Assembly (NCBI RefSeq): GCF_030053135.1
Contig: NZ_CP125652.1
Location: 4,612,375 to 4,676,374 of the forward strand
Length of the DNA stretch: 64,000 nt
Source of the DNA: Rhizobium sp. BT04
GTDB lineage: Bacteria; Pseudomonadota; Alphaproteobacteria; Rhizobiales; Rhizobiaceae
Direction of reading: 5' to 3'
Made by a program: the position numbers and the translations under genes. Within the stretch, counting starts at the first letter, position 1, and each line of letters starts with the position of its first letter. Positions 55,988-64,000 of the stretch are shown here, piece after piece. The notes under the pieces are model-generated. The model was not told where the DNA came from. It did not search any database and saw only the letters and a list, made by a program, of their open reading frames with translations.

Positions 55988-57010
55988 ATGCTCACCAGGA
56001 AACTCCTCTCGGCCTGCCTCGGTGCGGGTCTGGTTGCCGCTCTGGCGGTTTCGGCGTCGGCTGCCGATATCACCGGCGCCGGCTCCACCTTCGTCTATCC
56101 GGTGCTGTCCAAATGGTCTGCGGACTATAACAAGCAGACCGGCGACAAGCTGAACTACCAGTCGATCGGTTCGGGCGGCGGTATCGCCCAGATCAAGGCT
56201 GCAACGGTCGATTTCGGCGCATCCGACAAGCCGCTCGAGCCTAGGGAATTGACCGATGGCGGTTTCGGCCAGTTCCCGCTTGTTGTCGGCGGCATCGTTC
56301 CCGTCATCAACGTCAAGGGCATCAAGTCGGGCGAGCTGAAACTGACCGGCAAGGTTCTCGCCGACATCTATCTCGGCAACGTCACCAAGTGGAACGATAA
56401 GGCCATTGCCGATCTGAACCCCGGCCTGAAGCTGCCCGACAGCCAGATCGCCGTCGTCCACCGTTCGGACGGTTCCGGCACCTCCTTCAACTGGACCAAC
56501 TATTTCTCCAAGGTCAACGAAGACTGGAAGAGCAAGGTCGGCGAAGGCACCGCCGTCAACTGGCCGGTCGGCATCGGCGGCAAGGGCAACGAAGGCGTCG
56601 CTGCCTACGTCACCCGCGTCAAGGATTCGATCGGCTACGTCGAATATGCCTACGCCCTGCAAAACAAGCTGCCCTACGCCCTGATCCAGAACGCTGCCGG
56701 CCAGTATCCGAAGCCGAATGCCGAAAGCTTCTCGGCCGCCGCCGCCAGCGCCGAATGGGCCAAGGCTCAGGACTTCTACCTGATCATGACCAACGCTCCG
56801 GGCGAAAAGGCCTGGCCGGTGACCGCCACGACCTGGGCGATCATGTACAAGGAACCGAAGGATGCGGCACGCTCCAAGGCTGCCTTCGCCTTCTTCAAGT
56901 GGGCGCTCGAAAACGGCCAGAAGGAAGCCTCTTCCCTCGACTACGTTCCGCTTCCGCAAGCCGTCGTGAAGCAGATCGAGGACTACTGGACAGCCTCGTT
57001 CAAGGGCTGA
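55988..57010 (+). CDS. pstS: Phosphate-binding periplasmic protein PstS
   Basis: A 340-residue protein with a signal peptide ending AVSASA before ADITG. Phosphate-contact motifs ITGAGSTFVYPVL near the start, QSIGSGGGIAQI, the Asp of FGASDKPL and HRSDGSGTSFNW. The frame is open to 55898, but the ATG at 55988 gives the signal peptide. It heads the pst operon after a PHO box and captures inorganic phosphate for PstCAB. Confidence 0.96.
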   Translation: MLTRKLLSACLGAGLVAALAVSASAADITGAGSTFVYPVLSKWSADYNKQTGDKLNYQSIGSGGGIAQIKAATVDFGASDKPLEPRELTDGGFGQFPLVVGGIVPVINVKGIKSGELKLTGKVLADIYLGNVTKWNDKAIADLNPGLKLPDSQIAVVHRSDGSGTSFNWTNYFSKVNEDWKSKVGEGTAVNWPVGIGGKGNEGVAAYVTRVKDSIGYVEYAYALQNKLPYALIQNAAGQYPKPNAESFSAAAASAEWAKAQDFYLIMTNAPGEKAWPVTATTWAIMYKEPKDAARSKAAFAFFKWALENGQKEASSLDYVPLPQAVVKQIEDYWTASFKG

Positions 57011-57031
57011 TCCTTGCAAGAAACGCGGTCG

Positions 57032-57056
57032 GGGCGGAAAGCGAGGTTTTCCGCCC
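57032..57056 (+). terminator. Hairpin after pstS
   Basis: GGGCGGAAA and TTTCCGCCC form a 9-base stem just after the pstS stop. No T tract follows. It may stabilise or attenuate the transcript so that pstS exceeds pstCAB. Confidence 0.5.
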
Positions 57057-57057
57057 T

Positions 57058-57169
57058 AGAACAGGATGATTTTAGGCCGAGCCGGCCTAAAATCTGAATC
57101 CTGTTCTAAATTAAGGGGTTAGAGCATGATGTCGCCCGAAAACCGCTTACACTTTTCGGCATCATGCTC
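57058..57169. repeat. Rhizobial palindromic repeats in the pstS-pstC gap, copy 4
   Basis: Two palindromes side by side: AGAACAGGATGATTTTAGGC with its inverse at 57058-57107, and GAGCATGATG...CATCATGCTC around CGAAAAC...TTTTCGG at 57122-57169. The second is of a type widespread in rhizobial intergenic DNA. Together with the hairpin at 57032 they fill the gap between pstS and pstC. Confidence 0.8.
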
Positions 57170-57208
57170 GAATACCTTTACCCCCTCAGCGCAGTCGAGC
57201 GTATTGAT

Positions 57209-58187
57209 ATGAGCGAAGCATCGGCATCGCTGCCCGTCTCCGGAGCGGGCGTGAAGCGTCGCGACGGCGCGACCGGCGATCGTATTTTCTATTGGATAGT
57301 TTTGGGCTGCGGCCTGTTTTGTTCTGGCGGCATTGCTTGCCGCGGCGATCTCCATGGCCTTGAGCGGGTTTCAGGCGTTCCGGACCTTCGGCCTCGGTTT
57401 CCTCACCGGCACGGAATGGGATCCGGTCGCCGAGCAGTTTGCGGGGCTTGTGCCGATCTACGGGACGCTGGTCACCTCGGCGCTCGCCATGATCATCGGC
57501 GTTCCCGTCAGCCTCGGTATCGCGGTTTTCATTACCGAAGTTGCGCCGCGCTCCATTCGCGGGCCGATCGGCGGCGCCGTCGAGCTTCTCGCCGGCATCC
57601 CCTCGATCATTTACGGCATGTGGGGTCTTTTCACCTTCGCGCCTTTCATGTCGGATTACATTCAGCCGGTGCTGATAGACTGGCTGGGCCCGATCCCGAT
57701 GATCGGCGCGCTGTTCTCCGGCGCACCGCTCGGCATCGGCATGCTGACGTCGGGCATTGTGCTGGCGATCATGATCATCCCCTTCATCTCCTCGGTCATG
57801 CGCGACGTTTTCCTCGTTGTCCCGGCGCAGCTGAAAGAATCGGCCTATGCGCTTGGTTCGACCAAGTGGGAGGTGGTGCGCGACATCGTTATCCCGCATA
57901 CTCGCACGGCCGTCGTCGGCGGCATCTTCCTCGGTCTCGGTCGCGCGCTCGGAGAGACCATGGCGGTGACCTTCGTGCTCGGCAACACCCACAATATTGC
58001 GGTGTCGCTGATGGAGCCCGGCACCTCGATCGCCGCCACGCTCGCCAACGAGTTTGCCGAGGCTTCTGACGATCTTTACAGATCGTCGCTCGCAGCCCTT
58101 GGCCTCATCCTCTTCGTCGTTACCTTCATCGTTCTGGCCGCCGCCAAGCTCATGCTGGTGCGCATGGCAAAGCAGAGAGGGGAGTAA
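57209..58187 (+). CDS. pstC: Phosphate ABC transporter permease PstC, with an apparent +1 frameshift
   Basis: From the ATG at 57209 the frame reads MSEASASLPVSGAGVKRRDG and RIFYWIVLGCGLF, then loses sense at a TTTT run (57317-57320). One base fewer would continue VLAALLAAAISMALSGFQAF in the frame that runs to 58187 with all PstC motifs (ELLAGIPSIIYGMWGL, the EAA loop LKESAYALGSTKWEVV, GRALGETMAVTFV). The break falls in the first membrane helix. Either a sequence error or a real lesion; a TTG at 57333 or ATG at 57357 could start a shortened protein. It normally forms the channel with PstA. Confidence 0.85.
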
Positions 58188-58188
58188 T

Positions 58189-59046
58189 ATGGCCGGCTAT
58201 TCGGGTTCCCTTTACCGCCGCCGCCAGATCGGCAGTGCGATTGCGCTGACGCTTTGCGGCCTCGCAACGGTGCTCGGCCTGGTCTTTCTGGTCTGGATCC
58301 TGTGGACGACGCTGATCCACGGCCTGTCGGCGCTGAGCCCCAGTCTTATCACCGAAATGACGCCGCCGCCCGGCGAAGACGGCGGCGGTCTCGCCAATGC
58401 TTTCATGGGCAGCCTGCTGATGGTCGTGCTGGCCATCGTCATCGGCACGCCGATCGGCGTGCTGGCCGGCACCTATCTGTCGGAGTTCAGCCGCGGCAAA
58501 AAGCTTGGCGAGGCGATCCGCTTCGTCAACGATATCCTGCTCTCGGCGCCGTCGATCATCATCGGCCTGTTCGTCTACGACCTGGTCGTGCGCCCGACGT
58601 CACGCTTCTCCGGCTTTGCCGGCGGCATCGCGCTTGCCTTCATCTTCCTGCCGGTCGTAGTGCGCACGACCGACGAGATGCTGCGGCTGGTTCCCGATGT
58701 GATGCGCGAGGCAGCCTTGTCGCTCGGCATCCCGCGCTGGAAGGTCACGGTCAACGTGCTTTATCGCGCCGCGTCCACCGGCATTCTGACCGGTATCCTT
58801 CTGGCGATCGCCCGCATTTCGGGCGAAACCGCGCCGCTGCTCTTCACGGCTCTGAACAACCAGTATTGGAGCCTGGATATGTCGCAGCCGATGGCGAACA
58901 TTCCGGTCGTCATCTTCCAGTTCGCTATGAGCCCCTATGAGCAATGGCAGAATCTCGCCTGGGCCGGTGCCTTCGTGATGACCGCCGTCGTTTTGATCCT
59001 GAGCGTCGTATCGCGCTCCGTCCTGAACCGAAAAGGTGGGAAATGA
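58189..59046 (+). CDS. pstA: Phosphate ABC transporter permease PstA
   Basis: A 285-residue protein with six helices and the EAA motif [20 protein letters not shown]. The ATG at 58189 follows GGGGAGTAAT, one base after the pstC stop. It forms the inner-membrane channel with PstC. Its stop overlaps the pstB start (ATGA). Confidence 0.95.
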   Translation: MAGYSGSLYRRRQIGSAIALTLCGLATVLGLVFLVWILWTTLIHGLSALSPSLITEMTPPPGEDGGGLANAFMGSLLMVVLAIVIGTPIGVLAGTYLSEFSRGKKLGEAIRFVNDILLSAPSIIIGLFVYDLVVRPTSRFSGFAGGIALAFIFLPVVVRTTDEMLRLVPDVMREAALSLGIPRWKVTVNVLYRAASTGILTGILLAIARISGETAPLLFTALNNQYWSLDMSQPMANIPVVIFQFAMSPYEQWQNLAWAGAFVMTAVVLILSVVSRSVLNRKGGK

Positions 59047-59855
59047 TGCTTCAGTCCGCAGACACTTTCGATGCTGCCAGCAAGGCGGAAAAACACCTGG
59101 CCAGAGACAAGATCGCGCTTGAGAAAGTCAATTTCTATTACGGCGACACCCACGCGATCAAGGATGTCAGCCTGAACTTCCCCGAGCGTCAGGTCTCGGC
59201 CCTCATCGGTCCCTCCGGCTGCGGCAAGTCCACGCTGCTGCGCATCCTGAACCGCATCTACACGCTGTATCCGAAGATGCGCGCTACTGGCTCGATCAAG
59301 CTCGACGGCAAGAACATCCTCGACCCCAGCTTCTCGATGAACGAGCTGCGCGCCCGCGTCGGCATGGTGTTCCAGAAACCCGTACCTTTCCCGATGTCGA
59401 TCTATGACAACATCGCCTACGGCATTCGCCACCATGAGCGCCTCAGCAAGGCCGAGATGGACGTCCGCGTCGAGCAGGCGCTGCGTCAGGCCGCCCTCTG
59501 GGATGAGGTCAAGGACAAGCTGAAGGGCAGCGGCCTCGGTCTTTCCGGTGGTCAGCAGCAGCGTCTCTGCATCGCCCGCGGTGTGGCGTTACGCCCCGAG
59601 GTCCTGCTTCTCGACGAGCCGACTTCGGCCCTCGATCCGATCTCGACCGCCAAGGTCGAAGAGCTGGTCGCGCAGCTGAAGGGCGAGTTCACCATCGTCA
59701 TCGTCACCCACAACATGCAACAGGCAAGCCGCATCTCCGACAACACCGCCTTCATGTATCTCGGCGAGCTGATCGAATACGGCCCGACCGCTGAGATCTT
59801 CCAGTCGCCGAAAGTCAAACGCACGGAAGACTACATCACGGGGCGCTACGGCTGA
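59043..59855 (+). CDS. pstB: Phosphate ABC transporter ATP-binding protein PstB
   Basis: A 270-residue ATPase with Walker [10 protein letters not shown], signature [14 protein letters not shown], Walker [14 protein letters not shown] and the switch His of VTHNMQQA. It drives phosphate import through PstCA. The operon normally continues with phoU and phoB in rhizobia; here a P450 gene on the other strand follows at 59871. Confidence 0.97.
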   Translation: MMLQSADTFDAASKAEKHLARDKIALEKVNFYYGDTHAIKDVSLNFPERQVSALIGPSGCGKSTLLRILNRIYTLYPKMRATGSIKLDGKNILDPSFSMNELRARVGMVFQKPVPFPMSIYDNIAYGIRHHERLSKAEMDVRVEQALRQAALWDEVKDKLKGSGLGLSGGQQQRLCIARGVALRPEVLLLDEPTSALDPISTAKVEELVAQLKGEFTIVIVTHNMQQASRISDNTAFMYLGELIEYGPTAEIFQSPKVKRTEDYITGRYG

Positions 59856-59870
59856 TCCGTGAGGGCTGGA

Positions 59871-61115
59871 TCACCATCGCAGATCCAGTCGGTCCAGCCC
59901 GTGGAAATGGTAGACGTCCTTGACCACGGGCGTCCTTGCCAGCTTGAGGCCGGGAAGCCGCTGGAAAAGGATCGGCAGCACGATGTTGAGCTCCAGCCGT
60001 GCCAGCGGTGCGCCGATGCAGAAATGGATGCCGGCGCCGAAGGAGAGGTTGGCCGCCTCGTTGCGATCGGGCCGGAAGGTGAGGGGATCGGTGAATTTCG
60101 CCGGGTCGAGATTGGCGGCGGCGAGAATGAGGCTGACCTTGTCGCCGCGCTGGAAAGCGACGCCATCGATTTCGGCGGGCTCCAGCGCCCAGCGCTGGAA
60201 GATGTGAACCGGCGCGCAGAGGCGCAGGGTTTCCTCGACGGTGCGCTCCGTTGTTGCTTCGTCGCGGAAGAGTTCCGCCGGATCTGAGCCGCTGTCGAGG
60301 ATGGTGCGCACCGAATTGCCGATCTGGTGCACGGTCGCCTCATGTCCGGCGTTGAGCAGCACGATCGTCGTCGAGATCAGCTCTTCCTCGCTCAGATACT
60401 GGCCCTTGTGCTCGGTATGGATCATGTGGGTGAGCAGATCGTCGCGTGGGATCGCGCGGCGTTCTGCAATGACAGTTCTGACATAGTCGGAAAATTCCTT
60501 CGCCGCCCGTTCGGCCTCATCCTCCTGCTCGCGCGTTCGGCCGAACATATACATGCGGACATAGGCGTGCGACCAGGCGAGCAGCTGTGGTCCCATCTCC
60601 TCGGGGATGCCGATCATGCGGGCGATCATCGTCACCGGGATGATGTCGGCAAAGGCCGAGAGCAGCTCGACCTCACCCTTTTCAGCGAAGCCGTCGATCA
60701 GCCGGTTGGCGAGTTCGGCAAGCTCCGGCTTCATCTTCTCGACATGGCGGGAGACGAAGGCGCGGTTGACGAGCGTGCGCAGCCGCGTGTGTTCCGGCGG
60801 TTCGAGTTCGAGCAGGGAATAACGTTCCGAGAGATCGAAACTGGCAAGATGCGGCATCGGCTCGGCAAGGCCGAGCTCCTCCCGGCTGGCGATATGCAGG
60901 ATCTGCCGGCCGAAGCGGCGGTCGCGCAGCAGGCCGTTCACATGGTCGTAGCCGGTGAAGAACCATTGCTTCTGCTCGCTCCAGTAAAAGGTCGGACAAT
61001 GGGCGTGAAGCGCTGCATAGACGGCATTCGGATTGCCGTAGAAGCCCGGATTGCGGGCGTCCAGCGAGACGTGGCGGCGGGCCGGGTCGATCGAAAGAGA
61101 GGGCGGTATCATCAT
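59871..61115 (-). CDS. Cytochrome P450
   Basis: A 414-residue soluble P450. I-helix oxygen-binding motif LNAGHEATVH, K-helix ExxR in VEETLRL, and heme loop FGAGIHFCIGAPLAR with the Cys ligand (about residue 353). No membrane anchor, as in bacterial class I P450s that take electrons from ferredoxin. Redox partners are not adjacent. The substrate is unknown. It is convergent with pstB, 15 bases apart. Confidence 0.93.
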   Translation of the reverse strand: MMIPPSLSIDPARRHVSLDARNPGFYGNPNAVYAALHAHCPTFYWSEQKQWFFTGYDHVNGLLRDRRFGRQILHIASREELGLAEPMPHLASFDLSERYSLLELEPPEHTRLRTLVNRAFVSRHVEKMKPELAELANRLIDGFAEKGEVELLSAFADIIPVTMIARMIGIPEEMGPQLLAWSHAYVRMYMFGRTREQEDEAERAAKEFSDYVRTVIAERRAIPRDDLLTHMIHTEHKGQYLSEEELISTTIVLLNAGHEATVHQIGNSVRTILDSGSDPAELFRDEATTERTVEETLRLCAPVHIFQRWALEPAEIDGVAFQRGDKVSLILAAANLDPAKFTDPLTFRPDRNEAANLSFGAGIHFCIGAPLARLELNIVLPILFQRLPGLKLARTPVVKDVYHFHGLDRLDLRW

Positions 61116-61272
61116 GCCCCGAGGCTTAGCGGATTTGCCGGGCCTCGAAAAGCGGGTGAGTGAGGGGCATCCTGAATGCGCGGCCGACAGGCCGCGCGTC
61201 AGCTAAGATGCGACATCACTTGAGGATTCGCTCGCAACCCCGAGGATCGATTCCGATATTTGGGGTCAGGCG

Positions 61273-61401
61273 TTAGAGCAATTCCAGCAAAAGTGCGTCG
61301 CGGTTTTGCCAGGCAAAGCGTGAAACGCTTTTTGCCGGGAATTGCGGGAAAACAAAGAGATAGAGCATTTCCCTGATTCGGAGAAAAACGGAAATGCTTT
61401 A
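61273..61401. repeat. Rhizobial palindromic mosaic repeat, copy 3
   Basis: GCAATTCC...GGAATTGC around GCAAAAGTGCGTCGCGGTTTTGC, then AAAACAAAGAGATAGAGCATTTCC with its inverse GGAAATGCTTTA. Same modular plan as copies 1 and 2, including the AAAACAAAGA link. Its right end gives the stop codon of the GGDEF gene. Confidence 0.78.
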
Positions 61402-62652
61402 TCCGGCCCGCGACAACGTGCCCATGCGCCGCAGGGCTTCGACCTGGTCGTCGACCGTCGGCACAAGTTCGCCGGCGGTGCTGTTCGGCGTGGCCGCTAC
61501 AGGTGCGGCCGCCTCCGCTTCGCCGAAGATGACCGTGCAGTTGCGGCCGGCGGCCTTTGCCGCATAGAGCGCCCGGTCGGCGGCCGAGATCAATTTGTCG
61601 ATATTGGCTTCGATCGAGGAGGCGAGCGCGATGCCGATGCTGACGGTGGCGGGGACGATTGCTTCGCCGGTGCTGACGGGGAGACGACAAAACTCGGTGC
61701 GGATCGCTTCGGCGATCGCCTCGGCTTCCGTCTGGTCGGCGACGGCGGCGAAGGCTGCGAATTCCTCGCCGCCCATACGGCCGAAGATGTTGTTCGGAAT
61801 ATACTGGCGGGCCATCCGCGCGAATGCGGTCAGCACGGCATCGCCGGACTGGTGTCCGAAACGGTCGTTGACGCGCTTGAAATGGTCGAGATCGAAGAGC
61901 ATCACCGCGACCTGGCGCTGGTCGTTATGGGCCTTTTCCTGGATGGAGCCGAAATAGCCGAGCAGGCCGCGGCGGTTGAGCACGCCCGTCAGCGAATCGG
62001 TCAGGGTGAGGGCGCGCAGGTGCCGTTCGGAGCGTTCCATGATCAGCCGGCAGGTGAACGCGAAGGCGATGGTCAGCAGGAAGGCGCTTGCCATGGCGGA
62101 GGCGCCGCCGAGATTGGTTGCTTCAATATCGCTCGGCAGCGTCAGCGCCATCGTCAGCGCCGAGCCGAAACACAGGCAGCCCTGGATGACGAACACGCCC
62201 ATCAGCTTGACCCGGGTACGCTCGCGGCGCATGTCGCCGGCGGCAACCGCGAGCGCCAGCGCCGTCGCACCCGTCGCCGAGGCGAGGTTGTAGAGCACCA
62301 CCCGGTTTGAATAGTCGTTGTTGACCCAGGGCAGGAAGACCCCGGCGAGCCAGATCGCCGGCGGCAGCAACGCCCACCATTCGATCCGCTTGCGGTCGAG
62401 CGCCAGAAAACCCGCAACCCAGGCGCTCTGGCCGAGCAGGGCGATGGCATTGCCGATCTCTATAGACAGCACGCTGGGCACCTGGCCGCGCAGCGCGATC
62501 ATCGCAAAGCCGATGCCGGTCAGAAGGAAGCCCAGGCCCCAATAGAGATAGGCTTCGTTCCGGACATTGTGGCGCCAGGCGACGAACAGCACCAAAGCGA
62601 GCGTCATGGCCTCCGAACACCAGATGGCGAGACCTGTAGCGATATTGAACAC
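61399..62652 (-). CDS. Membrane diguanylate cyclase (GGDEF)
   Basis: A 417-residue protein with six to seven N-terminal helices (to about 205) and a GGDEF domain (about 215-375) bearing the active form FGRMGGEEFAAF and the metal site LFDLDHFKRVNDRFGH. It probably makes c-di-GMP. A short Ala/Pro tail follows. Its stop lies in a mosaic repeat. It is divergent from clpP. Confidence 0.9.
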   Translation of the reverse strand: MFNIATGLAIWCSEAMTLALVLFVAWRHNVRNEAYLYWGLGFLLTGIGFAMIALRGQVPSVLSIEIGNAIALLGQSAWVAGFLALDRKRIEWWALLPPAIWLAGVFLPWVNNDYSNRVVLYNLASATGATALALAVAAGDMRRERTRVKLMGVFVIQGCLCFGSALTMALTLPSDIEATNLGGASAMASAFLLTIAFAFTCRLIMERSERHLRALTLTDSLTGVLNRRGLLGYFGSIQEKAHNDQRQVAVMLFDLDHFKRVNDRFGHQSGDAVLTAFARMARQYIPNNIFGRMGGEEFAAFAAVADQTEAEAIAEAIRTEFCRLPVSTGEAIVPATVSIGIALASSIEANIDKLISAADRALYAAKAAGRNCTVIFGEAEAAAPVAATPNSTAGELVPTVDDQVEALRRMGTLSRAG

Positions 62653-63067
62653 GGCAGCAACCCCTTGCCCGTCGGCCTTGTCTTTCGGCCACTTGTCTGT
62701 CGGCCTGTCTGTTGGGGCGCATCCTTGCCGAGGAAGTTCGCCACTTCCTTAATGTCGCGGCACTGCGGCATGGTTTTCGGCCGATATCTGCCGGTAGGCT
62801 TTCCGTTGGGTAAACGTGTGTGAGCATCGTCGAATGGAGTAAGGCTTCCTTCATCCTGTCACGGAGAAAAATCGGGGGAGACGGCGCCGAGGGCTCGCCG
62901 TCGGCAGGCATTTGGGGGAAAGAGGCTCCGAACGGCCGCCTTGCCCCGCCTTCTTAACGTTATCCTCATGCGTGTCTTGAAGAGGAGGGCCGGGACACTC
63001 TATGTAGGGATAAGACATTTTCTTTGATTCCCGGCGCCGGCCGGCGAGACGTTGACAAAGGACGCAC
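62653..63067. other. Divergent intergenic region between the GGDEF gene and clpP
   Basis: About 415 bases. Near 62671-62716 a short motif like CTTGTCTGTCGGCC repeats about three times with variation. Near 62940-63060 lies the clpP leader. No gene is supported. Confidence 0.45.
62976..63005 (+). promoter_or_regulatory. Possible heat-shock (sigma-32) promoter of clpP
   Basis: CTTG at 62976-62979 and TCTATGT at 62999-63005, similar to the alphaproteobacterial CTTG-N17/18-CYTATNT. The spacer of 19 is one base longer than usual, so this is tentative. Confidence 0.3.
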
Positions 63068-63697
63068 ATGAGAAACCCAGTCGATACCGCAATGGCCCTC
63101 GTGCCGATGGTCGTGGAACAGACCAACCGCGGTGAACGCTCCTACGACATCTATTCCCGCCTGTTGAAGGAACGCATCATCTTCCTGACGGGTGCCGTCG
63201 AAGACCATATGGCGACGCTCGTCTGCGCTCAGCTTCTCTTCCTCGAGGCTGAAAACCCGAAGAAGGAAATCGCTCTCTACATCAATTCGCCGGGTGGCGT
63301 CGTTACCGCCGGCATGGCGATCTACGACACGATGCAGTTCATCAAGCCCGCGGTTTCGACGCTCTGCATCGGTCAGGCCGCCTCCATGGGCTCGCTGCTG
63401 CTGGCTGCCGGCCACAAGGACATGCGTTTCGCCACGCCGAATTCCCGCATCATGGTGCATCAGCCCTCGGGCGGCTTCCAGGGCCAGGCTTCCGACATCG
63501 AGCGCCACGCCCGCGACATCCTCAAGATGAAGCGCCGCCTCAACGAGGTCTATGTCAAGCACACCGGCCGCACCTATGAGGAAGTTGAAAAGACCCTCGA
63601 TCGTGACCATTTCATGGATGCGGACGAGGCCCAGGGCTGGGGCGTGATCGACAAGGTTCTGACGTCGCGCCTCGAAATGGAAGGCGAGCAGGCCTAG
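63068..63697 (+). CDS. clpP: ATP-dependent Clp protease proteolytic subunit
   Basis: A 209-residue serine protease: Ser in [11 protein letters not shown] (about 107), His in [14 protein letters not shown] (about 132) and the Asp near [12 protein letters not shown] (about 181). It forms the double-heptamer chamber that works with ClpX or ClpA. The start [20 protein letters not shown] is typical of the alphaproteobacterial ClpP. clpX would be expected next but is not reached in this window. Confidence 0.97.
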   Translation: MRNPVDTAMALVPMVVEQTNRGERSYDIYSRLLKERIIFLTGAVEDHMATLVCAQLLFLEAENPKKEIALYINSPGGVVTAGMAIYDTMQFIKPAVSTLCIGQAASMGSLLLAAGHKDMRFATPNSRIMVHQPSGGFQGQASDIERHARDILKMKRRLNEVYVKHTGRTYEEVEKTLDRDHFMDADEAQGWGVIDKVLTSRLEMEGEQA

Positions 63698-64000
63698 TAA
63701 TTAATAGGGATGGTATTTTCGTCGCCACAGTTCTATCTCATTTGTGATCGAACAAGGCTTTCAACAGGCGACGAAGACGCTAATAGTAACTATTAATGCT
63801 ATGTTGAATTTTTATGACATAGCATTCGGCATTCGAAGGGGAATTCGTTGCCGCCGGAACCCGGACATGATTGGTTGGGGACCGGTTCGTACCCCCTGAC
63901 GCCCTTCTCGGCAAAGGCTCCGGAAACGGAGTGCCGCCAGGAGCTGATAGAGTGGACCGCGATTTCGCCTTGAAATGCGGCGTGCTGGAAGGAAAGTGAT
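63698..64000. other. Region downstream of clpP
   Basis: About 300 bases to the window end with no supported gene. It starts AT-rich and probably carries the promoter of the next gene (by family order, clpX). Confidence 0.35.

Noticed and set aside
57209..57360. Programmed frameshift in pstC
   Set aside because: A +1 shift is needed, but the TTTT site is not a known +1 slip signal and PstC elsewhere needs none; a lesion or sequence error is simpler.

Overview
The window reads as chromosomal DNA of a Rhizobiales bacterium, most likely Rhizobium of the leguminosarum/etli type. The basis is the uniformly high GC content, a type III (rhizobial) cellulose operon headed by bcsN, DUF1127 and DUF2842 proteins, a type 2 ArgC, and several copies of the palindromic mosaic repeats common in rhizobial intergenic DNA. 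The species is inferred from these traits and not proven.

Layout. 1-1.2 kb: the end of a hybrid sensor kinase and a small secreted protein. 1.5-10.6 kb: the cellulose operon bcsN-bcsA-bcsB-bcsZ plus a TPR protein. 10.7-11.6 kb: a HAD phosphatase and tRNA-Pro(GGG). 11.6-17.95 kb: a compact island flanked by a 42-bp imperfect direct repeat that begins in the 3' end of the tRNA. It carries a small unknown protein and a three-gene envelope operon (secreted protein, lipoprotein, and a large protein with three apparent wall-hydrolase modules), and ends in a decayed dinB fragment. 18-20.5 kb: a methyltransferase and small conserved genes. 20.5-27.6 kb: a sugar-use locus with a ROK regulator, a six-hairpin glycosidase, a binding protein and two permeases. 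27.7-35.9 kb: a polysaccharide cluster whose parts match the holdfast/unipolar polysaccharide type. 36-43.2 kb: ctaA, a nuclease-family protein, a TauE/SafE permease, argC, speB and a CmlA-like exporter. 43.6-48.0 kb: an OafA-type acyltransferase, rpsI-rplM and a LysR regulator. 48.1-53.3 kb: DUF1127, a crotonase-fold protein, an EamA transporter, a CoA-binding protein, metY and a cupin. 53.5-62.7 kb: two diguanylate-cyclase proteins flank a pst phosphate operon with a PHO box and a cytochrome P450. 63.0-63.7 kb: clpP.

Several parts fit surface attachment: cellulose synthase with a c-di-GMP-binding PilZ domain, a holdfast-like polysaccharide cluster, and two c-di-GMP enzymes. The most unusual region is the tRNA-Pro island with its wall-hydrolase operon. 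Other points to check are an apparent single-base frameshift in pstC, a Wzc-like protein without Walker A, a crotonase lacking both catalytic glutamates, and mosaic repeats whose ends supply the stop codons of three genes.
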